From Cercis canadensis (Eukaryota; Streptophyta; Magnoliopsida; Fabales; Fabaceae), in assembly GCA_003255065.1 (NCBI GenBank), contig QAOA01005000.1:173442-237441 (forward strand): a stretch of DNA of 64,000 nt. The letters are read 5' to 3'. This document shows positions 53,984 to 64,000 of this stretch, one piece after another. The notes beneath the pieces were generated by a model, which saw only the letters and a list, made by a program, of their open reading frames with translations, was not told the DNA's origin and did no database searches. Each line of letters starts with the position of its first letter. Within the stretch, counting starts at the first letter, position 1. Made by a program: the position numbers and the translations under genes.

Positions 53984-55640
53984 CTCATCCTCCAAAACAA
54001 CGCTAATTTCACCTTTTTCAAGCAGCTCATAAAACTCTTTCGTTCTCCTCTGGTTATCCCATAGATGATCTGCTTCACCACACTCGGCCCTTGATGTACA
54101 GCATGTGCAATCTTATGAGCAGCCATGTTTACACTGCAAATATTCATTGGAGGAATCACTAAATCAGATTCAAGTTAACCATGGAGTGCACCAATTAACA
54201 AAGCCATGATGATCACTAACAACATGCCAAGGCACTTAATATGAAATAAATATTTGCATGAAGCTCTCATAATTGATTCATTTCATATGGATCAGTGGTT
54301 CTGACATCATTACAATAGACATTAATTCATAATGATATATCAAGTCATGGAATTCCCATACTCTTCATACTTAATAGAATCAAGTAATTAAGCCAGCTCA
54401 ACAAAACCATATAAGAACGGTGATCCAGTTTCCATAATCCCGAATATTGTCTATTAAATTGTCAATAACTATCATAATAGTACTCTATTGTCCATATCAT
54501 CAACTAAATGATGTATAAATAACTTTCTGGTGAAACTGTTTCATCTAAATCCTGCCTTCCCATATTCTTTCATATTTAATAGAATCAAGTAAGCAAACTT
54601 AACAAAACCATATAAGAATGGTGCACTAGTTTCCATAATTGCCAATTTTGTCTATTAAATTGTCAATAACTATAATAATAGTACTCTATTGTCCATATCA
54701 TCATCTAAATGGAGTATAAATAACTTTCTGGTGAAACCGCTTCATCTAAATCCCTGCCTTCCCATACTTTCATACTTCATAGAATCAAGTAAGCCAGCTT
54801 AACAAAATCATATGAGAATGGTGCATCAATTTCCATAATTGTGAATCAAGTACTCTATTGTCTATACCATCATCTAAATTGAGTATATAAATAACTTTCT
54901 GGCGAAACCGCTCCATCTAAATCCCCTCCTACAACTCTGTCAAAGAAAACAGATACGTAACAGCCAAGACCCACAAAATTCTCTATATATGCTTTAGCAC
55001 CCCAAGTCATTGATAGACATAAATGGTTCAAATTCCCCAGCACCACACCACGAGACATGAAACTCAGAAGCTCCACCGCAATCTCAAAGACTCTATAGAC
55101 CACTCAAGAGATTTTTATTAATCCCACAGTCAAACTGTCTAGAAAACAGCATGTATTACTTACTTTAAATTAGTCCATTTTTCAACAGCATTTTGTTTAG
55201 AAGGCATATACAATACTACGTACGATTGCTATTCAAATTACTCATTTAGAAAATGGATCCTATTGCATTTAAAAATTCCAATGGGAAACTTTTCAACTAT
55301 TAATTAAGTCAAGAGATTTCCTTTGCATGAAACTAAAGTTTATAATAATCTTCAACCACGGCATTCATGAGAAGCTTGTAGAAATGCTTAGGTTCAATTC
55401 ATAGACAAGGAACTGGAATTGAACTACATGGTATCCCAAGATACCCATCAGAACCCAACCTACTGTTCGAGGTTCAAATTTAAATTTTATCTTCCAATTT
55501 TCTAAGCAACCAAACAGACATTAAGCTAGCAGCGTACCTGTTAGTTAGCAGAGAGAACCAAGGAAGAAACTGAAAGCAAAAGAAAATGTGAAAAGATACT
55601 GCAGAAAATCTAGAAGAGGTGGATGTAAGGTATGAAATCC
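53984..55640 (-). CDS. Candidate host gene of unknown function
   Basis: On the minus strand there is a leader-like region (55640-55545) ending AACTAACAG/GTACGCTG, a donor-like site; an open stretch around 55103-54905 (YRVFEIAVELLSFMSRGVVL, HLCLSMTWGAKAYIENFVGL); and a last-exon candidate around 54120-53984 reading ECGEADHLWDNQRRTKEFYE, then LLEKGEISVVLEDE and a TAG stop. The last piece looks like real protein, acidic at the end. A tandem repeat (54355-54925) would lie in an intron. I cannot name the family, and the exon structure is a guess. Confidence 0.35.
54355..54925. repeat. Three tandem units of about 203 bp
   Basis: Units begin CCCATA at 54355, 54559 and 54761 (periods 204 and 202). 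Shared phrases include AATAGAATCAAGTAA, AACAAAACCATATAAGAA and GTATAAATAACTTTCTGG. The third unit is slightly shortened inside. Units differ by several substitutions and small indels, so the array is not recent. Confidence 0.8.
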
Positions 55641-56001
55641 AAACCGTTCGCGTGGGAGATGCTCTCAGCTGTTGAATTAAATTTTCAGAAAAATGAAAGG
55701 TTCTGCATGGAGGATACGTGTGAAGAAAGCAGAAAGGATTAGCCAGATGTCTCTATTGTGCTGCCGGATTGATTTACTGTGAGGGTATATATATTTGGCA
55801 GATGGGTTAAATGGATAAGATTTAAGAAAATAAATTTTACTTTTTTTTTAATGCATATTTGATTGTAGAAATTAACAGGGGTAATTTTTTAATAAAGTAA
55901 CTATTATTTTTTATGTGAGTAGATTAATGTTTATGCTCTTATTAATCTCTTTAAATGTTACTCTATTAAATATTATTCTCTTGATTATACCAAACAAATT
56001 T
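55641..56001. other. Intergenic, possible promoter side
   Basis: GC-poor sequence upstream of the candidate minus-strand gene, with a TATATATATTT stretch near 55785 that could serve as TATA element. No coding sequence is seen. Confidence 0.35.
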
Positions 56002-56472
56002 TAAGGATAAAATGTATGAAATTCTCTTTAATTTTAATTCATGTGTGAAAAACTCTTTAAGGTTCAAAATCATGAATAGAACCCCTTAAATTACACAATT
56101 TGTTCAAAAAAAACTCTTATGTCCATTTGACCATTAGTCAATTGATGAAAATGTCATGGGTCGGTCTTGTGACTTAATTAACCTCTAATTTAAGCACTTT
56201 AATTCAAAGAGCACTTTAATCATAAAAAAAAATTATAATTGCTCTTAGTTCATCATATTTTATCTTTAATTTAAAATTAAAGTGCTTATAGAGGTTAATG
56301 GAGTCATATAACCAAACATATAATATTTTTATTCTTAGACTCACGGTTAAATGGATAAAAAAAATTATTGCTGAAATTATAAATTTTAGAGGATTCTATA
56401 TATATTTTTAAACCCTAAAATTTTTTATCTCACGTGAACCAAAAAATTTCTGTACATTTTATACCCTTACCC
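56002..56472. mobile_element. Fold-back MITE-like element
   Basis: The two halves pair imperfectly over most of their length. The left GGATAAAATGTATGAAATT pairs with the right reverse GGTATAAAATGTACAGAAAT; the left TTCATGTGTGA pairs with right TTCACGTGAGA in reverse; and the inner TAACCTCTAATTTAAGCAC pairs with TAACCTCTATAAGCAC in reverse. Length is about 470 bp. I could not settle the target duplication, so the superfamily is open. It has no coding capacity. Confidence 0.6.
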
Positions 56473-58262
56473 TTACTGTAATAAAATGGGCAAGGCGTGG
56501 CAGACAAGATACAACAACCTTAATTAGACAAATGTGGACAATAATTGCTGACTCTTTTTTTTTTTTTTTNTTTTTTTTTTTTAACATATATATAATTATA
56601 AGTTATACCTTTAAAATCATACCTTGAAATTGAGATTGGTCACCTGGATTCTTGGTTGACATGTCTGTCTGTGTCTTTATCATCAATTGAACAAATGGCC
56701 TTCAAGTTCACTGAGTTGTATGTGTTGTGCGCGCCATGGACATAAGTTCTCATCGAGTTACATTGAGAATTGATTATAAAAAAAAAAAAAAAAAATTGAG
56801 TTTATGGTGTACAAAGTAATAAATTAAAAATTGATTATAAGGAAAATTGGGTTTCTACCGCTATAACTTTTCTCCAAGTGAAACTCCTGTTTTCCCAAGA
56901 TCATAGGGATATCTTTTTGGCATAAATTAGAATAACTAATAAATGGAAAGACAAACCAACCAACTTGTAGTTGAATGGTATTGAAGTCGTTTTCAGGTTC
57001 TGTGAATTTTGTGTTTAAATCTAGAATTGTAACCAAATAAATCCAAAAAAAATAAAATAAATGGAAAGACATAAGTTAATGACATTGTCAAATTTGAGGG
57101 ACGATGCGAAAGAATTTACTTTGATTTAGGGATGAATGGCTGCAATTACACTTGCTAATATCCACAAAAATTGCCAAGACAAAGATTAGAAGTTGAGCCT
57201 AAACTTATAAGAAATCAGCTGATTAGCTAGCAAAATCCATTAGCGAGAGCTTGTGCCTATGACCCCAACCCAACTCCTCTGCTTTATATTGTACTTCTCT
57301 GACCCTTCTATTGTGTTTCTGTCTTTAGTGTTTTCTTCTGCTTTTTGCATTTTATGTTTGCTTTCTAGTTGTAGACACAAAGGAATTATTCAGCAAGATT
57401 TTGACAAAGGGGCAGATAATATTGGCAAGAAGGGACCTTGAAAGTGGATCTTCCAATATCAACACTTGGCATCTGTTTCATAAAAGAATAACAAAACATT
57501 TTGAAGCATATTCTAAGCTTCTGAAGCTCCAATTTAGGTGCGCGAGTCAGATCCATTTTGAAGCAGTTTTGAACATTAGCCATCCTTTTACAATTGTTGT
57601 AATTGTAAATTAACTATTAATCTCTCACTTGAGATTTACTCACACCATTTACTTCATTAGAATGAATTACTTATGGCTTTTGAGAATTCTTATCAAGAAT
57701 GAAATAATCATCTAATACCAAGAAACATTATCATTAACTAGAAATTAGACAGGGTATTCTTTTTCCATCCCTCTATATAGTCGAGTCTGAACCTTTCTGA
57801 CAAGGTACCTGAAGCCATTTGCATATATACACCAGAGAAAAAACTTTGCACAACTAACATTACTTGGTTCCCAACAGACATACCATCCAACACAGGTTTT
57901 CATCTTTGTTGTTAATTGCATGGTTCAAGTTTGGCCCACTTTTATTTTTCACATTATAAAAATGACAAGAAAAAAAAATTATTTACACAAATTGAAAGTA
58001 ACTGTCCCTCTTTCACAATCCCCCTTTTTTTTTTTAACCTGTAGATAAATAGTAAATATATTTATAACTGATGTGATTTACGCTGTGGAAAGAGAGTAAA
58101 AAGATCAATCTTATGACTAGGAGCACATGCATTCCACTGAATTAGAGCTCTTCCTCACAATCCCCTTCATTTACCGAGGTTTAAACTCAATTTTCAAATA
58201 ATGCCAATGAATTTCACTTATACTTTGCTGTTTTCTTTGAGAGAGAGTGAAAGAAAGAGAGT

Positions 58263-58320
58263 AAATACTAAATAATGAATTAAATCAATAGAAATACTAA
58301 ATAATGAACTAAATCAATAG
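58263..58320. repeat. 29-bp direct tandem repeat, two copies
   Basis: AAATACTAAATAATGAATTA and following bases occur twice in a row (58263-58291 and 58292-58320) with one difference. Confidence 0.85.
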
Positions 58321-59129
58321 AGACAAAAACAAGAAAAGTAAAAGAAACGATCATGGTTGTTTCCCGTGTGAGGTGAAATTTGACCTAGGCGTGGAACTTG
58401 AGTTGTTTTAAAGGAGCAAACAGCCAGAACTAGACTAGTATGCAAATTTAAAATCAGTAGTGGATAAATTAATATACACAAGTAACGTTTCTGTTGTGAT
58501 ATAAAATGTGAACAACACTGGTTGTGTCGAATTCGAATACAACCAAGTTGCTCATCACATCACATACACATCTATGTATGTATTGTGCATATATATATTG
58601 GAGAAGTTTGATGGTCGCAAGGCTCTTTCTGCAAAGAGAGTTTTGTATTCGAGACCTCTTATTGACAAAATGACTTTTCTCAAAGTGCTCGCTTCAGTTT
58701 TATAAAAAAAAATAAAAAATATTGGAGACAGTTTTAGGGATCTTTTCTTGTTTTTAATTTGCTGGGTTGGACATAGATGACAGTTTCAGGAATCAATTCA
58801 AACTTCAAAAAGGGACTGAACCGAGCCTCAGTTACACTGTTTTGTAAGTTGTAACTGGTAAGAAAAGTGCATTGTACATGTGTATCCATGTTTGCCAAAT
58901 GTGACTCATCTATCATAGTAATCGTCTCTGAGTCTCATGTCCACTTTCACACTCAGACTCTGAATTCCGAACCAAGTTCCCTTTAAGTATTGCTGGATCA
59001 ATATTATTACGTAAGAGTATTCATTTCCTTTGTTTGCTATACTTTATATCTGCCCTCTTTAATGACAACCTGCTTATATTTATATTACTCTTTCCATCAC
59101 TAAAATCTTTTTTACGATCTTAAGGGGAC

Positions 59130-59250
59130 ACTCAATGATTAAACACTTGATACTCTGTGGAAAATATATGAGTTTAAATCTTATTAAGTNACTCAATGAT
59201 TAAACACTTGATACTCTATGGAAAATATATGAGTTTAAATCTTATTAAGT
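59130..59250. other. Probable assembly duplication around N at 59190
   Basis: 59130-59189 and 59191-59250 are the same 60 bp with one difference, separated by one N, as at 7565, 11205 and 25323. Confidence 0.75.
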
Positions 59251-60653
59251 GCAAAGTGGGGTAAGATTTTGATAGGAAATAGACTATCATTTATTTTGCA
59301 GCCTTTAATAGAACAAAATAATAAAATCTTTCTTGAGAAATCGAAAGAAAAATTGAATGGCAGTAAGAGATGAAGAATTCTTAAATGATTTAATTCTTAC
59401 TTAAAAAAGTTGTCCCTTTTCCTTTATGGTATATATAAATATATAATGAATGTGAAGAACATTATATATATATATACACATTACTACTTTTCATCTTTTA
59501 TGTCTATTTTTATTAAGCTAAATAAAATAATAATCTATATATATGATAGATACATATAACAATTAATAAGATTTTTATATTAATAGGAATAGTCATAAAT
59601 AAATATGTACATATATAGTACACTTGTTTGTGCTATATTGCACACATTAATTGGTTAACCAAGAAAAAAAAAAAACTTTTTCTTTTGCCAAATAAAATTT
59701 GATTACCCTTTTTTCTCTTACAACCAATTTGATTACCCTTTGATTATGACAATTACTCACCTAAAAAACGTTATGATAATTCTTGAAATTTGATTAATAT
59801 GAAAACATTACATATTAATTAAAATAAAACAGATAAAACGTACAATATCCCTTTAAAGAACTTTCAATAAAATCAGGAAAAAAAGAAACAAAAGAGAACA
59901 ACCAAGGAGCCATGCCCCCATGTTTATTTTTGTGCTCAACTTGTTTTAGCAATTAAAGAGAAGTGTGAGCTAATGACCCATACATTTAATGGCACCTTCT
60001 CTAGTCATAGGAAATAGAGAGTTTGATATCATGAGATCTTATTATATATCGCCATGTATTCTCCTCCCTTTTTCCAGGGCATTTCGCATCTATTTAACAC
60101 AAAGAGAAGTATAAGGTTCTACAATTTAACCACATATGTGTAAGTCAATCAACCAAAGTAACTCCTATAGCCATCTAACAATACATATTAATGTATGTTT
60201 GCTTTGTGTTGTGACTGCTCTCAAAAGTTATATACAATAAGGTAGAGGTCTAAGTATCCTAACTAAGTAGCTCATCAAAACCGTGGAAAGTGGAAAGAAA
60301 TTTAAGTGCACTAACAAGGGTGATGATCATTACATTTTAGACAAACTATGTTCACATTATACATGCCATGCCTAGGCATCGAAATCAAAAGGAAACCTTA
60401 CACTTACAGACCCTCTAAGCTATACCGTGCAGAGTCCAAAACTGGAGGTTGACCCATTGAATGATCTACGAACACAGTAGGAGACAACCTGGAAAGCCAT
60501 TCATTTCATGTGAATTCTCGTCTGAAACTCAAACTCGAACTCACAAGCGTTTCTTTTGTGTATGTCTTATCCCAGTGTAATTTTGTAGCTGCAGTAATTA
60601 GGAAAACGCAAAAAACAAACAAACTACACTAGGGGACATGACTTAAAGGTCCA

Positions 60654-60944
60654 TATTGGAAGTATTGGTGGCTGCCAGCTGCTGTGCTGCCATGCTGCTA
60701 GCTGCTGTGATTAGCTATTGGTGGTTGTCCTTTTTACACGTTTGGTGTTTGTTGACTTTGTTACTGGTAATCAGAGTTTTTCCTATTTTTAAGATTGTAG
60801 CTATTGTCCAACAGTCCTTAGATTTACCAATGGTTATTAACTTGGACAATAGATATTAGACTTCACCAATACTTGCATATATACCTTTTCTAATCGTGTA
60901 AAGAAATATATGAGAGAAAAGTTATTCTTTCTATCATTTTCTTC
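60654..60944 (+). repeat. 5' LTR of copia
   Basis: A short LTR of about 290 bp starting near TATTGGAAGTATTGG and ending ATTTTCTTCA just before the primer site. The exact first base is uncertain by a few positions because the second LTR is not in view. Confidence 0.7.
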
Positions 60945-60959
60945 ATGGTATCAGAGCAG
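60945..60959 (+). promoter_or_regulatory. Copia primer-binding site
   Basis: TGGTATCAGAGCAGG, complementary to the 3' end of initiator tRNA-Met, the usual primer of plant copia elements. Confidence 0.9.
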
Positions 60960-61031
60960 GTATCTTAACAAGCCTGTTTCTCTTTGTTTTTTCATTATTT
61001 CCTTTGTTTTTTCTTCTGTATACTCTATTGG

Positions 61032-62603
61032 ATGATGGCAAAAGAAAATACTTCTAGTTTTTATGCTGAAAGCTTCACAGCAACTCGCACTAGCCTTTCA
61101 GAAGTTGAAGGCAATCCAAACCAACGATTGTGCTCTGTGTTATTAAATGAGTTTAACTATCCTCCATGGTCTAGAGCAGTCTCTCTTGCTATTGGTGGAA
61201 GATCCAAACTCAGATTTATCAATGGAAGCATTGAGGCACCTGACACCTCATCTCCGGAATATGAAGCTTGGTTGTGCAAAGATCAACTGGTCATGTCTTG
61301 GATCCTCAACTCCATGGATCCTAAACTGTCTGAAATCTTTAGTTTTTCAAAATCCTTTCTTTCTCTTTGGAATGCAGTCAAAGACATGTATGGAAATCAA
61401 AACAATGTTGCTAGAGTGTTCCAACTTAAGAGGAATCTTGCAAGTCTCCAACAAGGAGATAAATCTTTTGTTCACCACCTTGGTTGCATGAAAAATATGT
61501 GGAATGAACAAGATATGTATCGACCACATACTATTGATGCTGTTGTACTGTTAAAAAGGTCTGAGGAAGATAAAAAATTTCATTTGCTAGCAAGTTTGGG
61601 GTTTGAATATGAAGATCTTAGAAGTCATATTCTAATGAACCCCGAACTACCATTATTTGCAAGTGTTTGCACTACTATCCAGAGAGAAGAAGTACGTAGG
61701 AAAGTCATGAATATTAATGTAAAATCCAGTATGTTTGAGGCTAGAGCTTTTGTGACAAATCACAAGTCATCTGGAGATAAAATGTACAAGGGAAAAAGGC
61801 CAGATATGAAGTGTATGCATTGCAATAATGTTGGCCATCTAATAGATCAATGCTGGATATTACACCCTGAGTTGAAGCCAAAGTTTGAGAATAAGACTTC
61901 AAGAGACTACAAGGGCTCACAAACCAGATCACATACAAACAAAAACCATGTTGCTGCTACTGCTACATCTACTGATGGGCTAATGAACTTCAAAAGCAAT
62001 CCAGCTGACTTGATAAATGAGTTCTCAACCTATCTTCAAACAAAAAAAGGAAGTACAGGAGAAGGACTGACTGGTGGAAACCTAATAGCCCTTCTTGGGC
62101 AGTTTGCAAGTTTTTTAGCTGAATCTGATCGTGTACCTCAAGGAGATATTCCAAGTATTATGAGTGCTCTTTCAACTACTCTAAATGTTAGTCATTCTCA
62201 TAATTTTTGGATTATAGACTCAGGTGCCACTGATCACATGACAAACCAACATTCAAAGCTATGCAATTTTGAAAGCTACATTAAACCATCTCTAGTTTCT
62301 GTAGCAAATGACAGAGGTGTACCAGTTCTAGGAAGAGGGAAAATTAAATTAATTTTAGAGAATGTTGAGTCCACAACTTTATATGTTCCATCCTTTCCTT
62401 TTCAATTGTTGTCCGTAGGAAGGATTACAAATTCTCTCAACTGTCTTGCAATTTTCTCTCCTCACAACACACCTTTATATGTTCCATCCTTTCCTTTTCA
62501 AATATCCGTAGGAAGGATTACAAATTCTCTCAACTGTCTTGCAATTTTCTCTCATCACAATGTTATTTTTTCAGGATCTAACCACCAAGAAGCTGATTGG
62601 TGA
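61032..62603 (+). CDS. Copia Gag and protease, open frame
   Basis: The frame is open from 60984, but the likely start is the Met pair at 61032/61035 (MMAKENTSSF), after the leader. Gag text: LNEFNYPPWSRAVSLAIGGR, SKLRFINGSIEAPD, SLWNAVKDMYGNQNNVARVF, QLKRNLASLQQGDKSFVHHL. Zinc knuckle: CMHCNNVGHLIDQCWILHP (CX2CX4HX4C), binding element RNA. Protease: FWIIDSGATDHMTN with the DSG catalytic triplet, then LGRGKIKLIL. A 96-bp in-frame tandem repeat (about 62378-62569) follows the protease. In living relatives Gag forms the particle and protease matures it. It is read here as part of a retroelement fossil that is largely open. Confidence 0.85.
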   Translation: MMAKENTSSFYAESFTATRTSLSEVEGNPNQRLCSVLLNEFNYPPWSRAVSLAIGGRSKLRFINGSIEAPDTSSPEYEAWLCKDQLVMSWILNSMDPKLSEIFSFSKSFLSLWNAVKDMYGNQNNVARVFQLKRNLASLQQGDKSFVHHLGCMKNMWNEQDMYRPHTIDAVVLLKRSEEDKKFHLLASLGFEYEDLRSHILMNPELPLFASVCTTIQREEVRRKVMNINVKSSMFEARAFVTNHKSSGDKMYKGKRPDMKCMHCNNVGHLIDQCWILHPELKPKFENKTSRDYKGSQTRSHTNKNHVAATATSTDGLMNFKSNPADLINEFSTYLQTKKGSTGEGLTGGNLIALLGQFASFLAESDRVPQGDIPSIMSALSTTLNVSHSHNFWIIDSGATDHMTNQHSKLCNFESYIKPSLVSVANDRGVPVLGRGKIKLILENVESTTLYVPSFPFQLLSVGRITNSLNCLAIFSPHNTPLYVPSFPFQISVGRITNSLNCLAIFSHHNVIFSGSNHQEADW

Positions 62604-64000
62604 AGGTCACTACCTAAATGGGCTGTATTATTTTTCAAAGGATCTGAATGTTCCAAAAGGGTTCCAAGTCCATTCAAATCAAGAACATAAGTTGTGGCAC
62701 CAACATCTAGCTCATCCCTCAGAATCTGTTTTGTCCACCTTGTTTCCTAGTTTATGCAAATCCTCACTTATATGTGAAATTTGTCATTTGTCCAAATTTA
62801 CTAGACTTTCATTTAATTCTTCCATATCTAGAGCTAGCAAGCTTTTCGAAATGGTGCACTCTTATGTTTAGGGACCTGCACCTGTAGAATCTTTTGATGG
62901 CTATAGGTACTTTATTACTTTTGTTGATGATTTTTCAAGAGTAACTTGTTTGTATCTCCTAAAATTCAAAAGTGAAGTCATGGATGCTTTCAAGAATTTT
63001 CATAATCTTTTCATACACCAATTCTCATCTCAAATTCACATACTAAGGTCTGACAATGGCACTGAATATACATCCAAAAGCATGACTGACTATTTAAGTA
63101 CATGTGGCATTATGCATCAAACAAGCTGTGTAGGTACTCCTCAGCAAAATGGAATTGCTGAAAGGAAGAATAGGGATCTACTTGAAAAAACCAGGGCTCT
63201 AATGTTACAAATGAATGTGCCTAAGAGATTTTGGTCTCAAGGAGTTCTTGTAGCAATCTATCTTATCAACAGACTGCCTAGTCGTGTTCTGGATTCAAAA
63301 TCTCCACATGAGGTCATGCAAAACAAAAAAAATTAACCTTTCCCATCTAAGAACTTTTGGCTGTACTTGTTATGCTCATATCCAATCCCATCACCGAGAC
63401 AAACTAGATCCCAAAGCAATCAAATGTGTTTTCATGGGTTACTCCTCCACTCAAAAAGGTTACAAATGTTACAATTCATCTTCTAGGAAGCTGTTTGTTT
63501 CAAGAGATGTAAGATTTGATGAGACCAAACCTTATTTCAACAAAATATCATATCAAAATTGTCAAGGGGAGCAATTACTGGATTTTTTTCCATTACCAAC
63601 TACAGTGGAATCTAGTGATCATGTACTTTCAGTACCTCATGACAGTAACTCTCGAGCAACCAGTAGTGACAACGTAATTGTTGCAGATGAAGCTGAAGTC
63701 TCAGAAACACAAGTGGTTTCTCATGACAATAACACATAAGCTATAGAAGACAGTGGAGTTGAACCTTTTGTGGTCTCAGCTCAACCTCGAAGGAATCCAA
63801 CTAGAGATAGACATCCACCACCAAGATTGCAAGACTATGCAACATACAATGCAAGGTACCCAATTCACAAGTTTGTAAATTACTCAAAATTCTCTCACTC
63901 TCATGTAGCTTTTCTTACTAAGCTGTCAAATGAAAGTGAACCAAGAAATTTTGAAGAAGCTAATCTTCAAGATGTTAGTAGGCTAGCCATGGAAGAAGAA
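62539..64000 (+). pseudogene. Copia integrase and following pol (fossil, continues)
   Basis: GAG-pre-integrase block (HKLWHQHLAHPSESVLSTLF, CEICHLSKFTRLSF), core (YFITFVDDFSRVTCLYLLK, IHILRSDNGTEYTSKSMTDY, TPQQNGIAERKNRDLLEKTR, with Asp, Asp and Glu of the catalytic triad), and the post-core segment ([40 protein letters not shown]). The text after 63740 leads toward reverse transcriptase (PARRNPTRDRHPPPRLQDY-like linker). A few breaks are visible. Confidence 0.85.

Larger units (their letters stand above)
56473..60653. other. AT-rich intergenic sequence
   Basis: About 4 kb without a gene I can support. It contains a poly-T run with one N (56554-56582), a poly-A run (56780-56796), a two-copy 29-bp tandem repeat (58263-58320), an ATATAT microsatellite near 59466, and the N-flanked duplication at 59130-59250. 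Short open frames (57253-57441, 58508-58705) have no recognisable protein text. Confidence 0.45.
60654..64000 (+). mobile_element. Ty1/copia element, 5' part, runs off the window
   Basis: LTR (about 60654-60944), primer-binding site TGGTATCAGAGC at 60945, gag and protease in one long open frame, then integrase. It is the best preserved retroelement here, with only a few breaks visible before the window ends, so it is probably the youngest or least decayed. The gag type (GGRSKLRFINGSIEAPD) differs from the copia pair at 22399-52928. Reverse transcriptase and the 3' LTR lie beyond 64000. Confidence 0.85.

Noticed and set aside
57386-57613. Opposed 65-70 codon frames as a small gene
   Set aside because: No family text, no start or splice context, both strands open.

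Overview
The window is nuclear DNA of a flowering plant, most likely a eudicot. It is AT-rich and filled with plant LTR retrotransposons (Ty3/gypsy Athila-type and Tat-type, and Ty1/copia). It also holds a Helitron, MITE-like elements and fragments of plant genes (CCCH-type ZFWD WD40 protein, glutaminyl-tRNA synthetase N-terminal domain, DUF868, mitochondrial CcmE, a NEAP-like coiled-coil protein). I see no rRNA, tRNA, CRISPR or bacterial-type operon. No complete, well-supported host gene is present; one candidate, of unknown function, lies at about 53984-55640 on the minus strand.

Layout. 1-1470: unassigned. 1470-11854: the 3' part of a plus-strand Athila-type element (RNase H, integrase, long 3' region, LTR), split by a related minus-strand non-autonomous element (2664-7519). 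11855 to at least 17734: a decayed minus-strand Helitron cut inside its helicase by the LTR end, with a tandem duplication and a Mutator-like MITE upstream of its genes. 17735-18075: assembly gap. 19571-21960: a minus-strand chain of fragments from three unrelated genes. 22399-52928: two copia elements arranged head to head (junction about 30041). Inserted in them are two Tat elements, also head to head (31064-51749, junction about 39612, flanked by the direct repeat AAGGG). Smaller insertions sit inside this block: a PIF/Harbinger-like Pack-TIR carrying DUF868 (22546-23861), two solo LTRs with perfect 5-bp target duplications (24343-25976 and 41036-42464), and a hAT-like element carrying CcmE and NEAP fragments (43076-44950). 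52929-60650: mostly AT-rich intergenic DNA with a three-unit ~200-bp tandem repeat and a fold-back element. 60654-64000: a better preserved plus-strand copia element that runs off the window.

History that can be read. The inverted copia and Tat copies act as references for one another, so unoccupied versions of several insertion sites are present in the same window. This fixes the target duplications of the Pack-PIF, the hAT-like element and one solo LTR. Order inferred: copia first, then the Tat pair inside it, then the solo LTR and hAT-like element inside Tat; the Pack-PIF and first solo LTR entered the copia separately.

Caution on the assembly. Four of the six single-N positions (7565, 11205, 25323, 59190) are each flanked by a near-identical direct repeat of 60-219 bp, which looks like unmerged contig overlap. 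Feature lengths across them are inflated. Functions are read from motifs in the sequence; nothing was searched.
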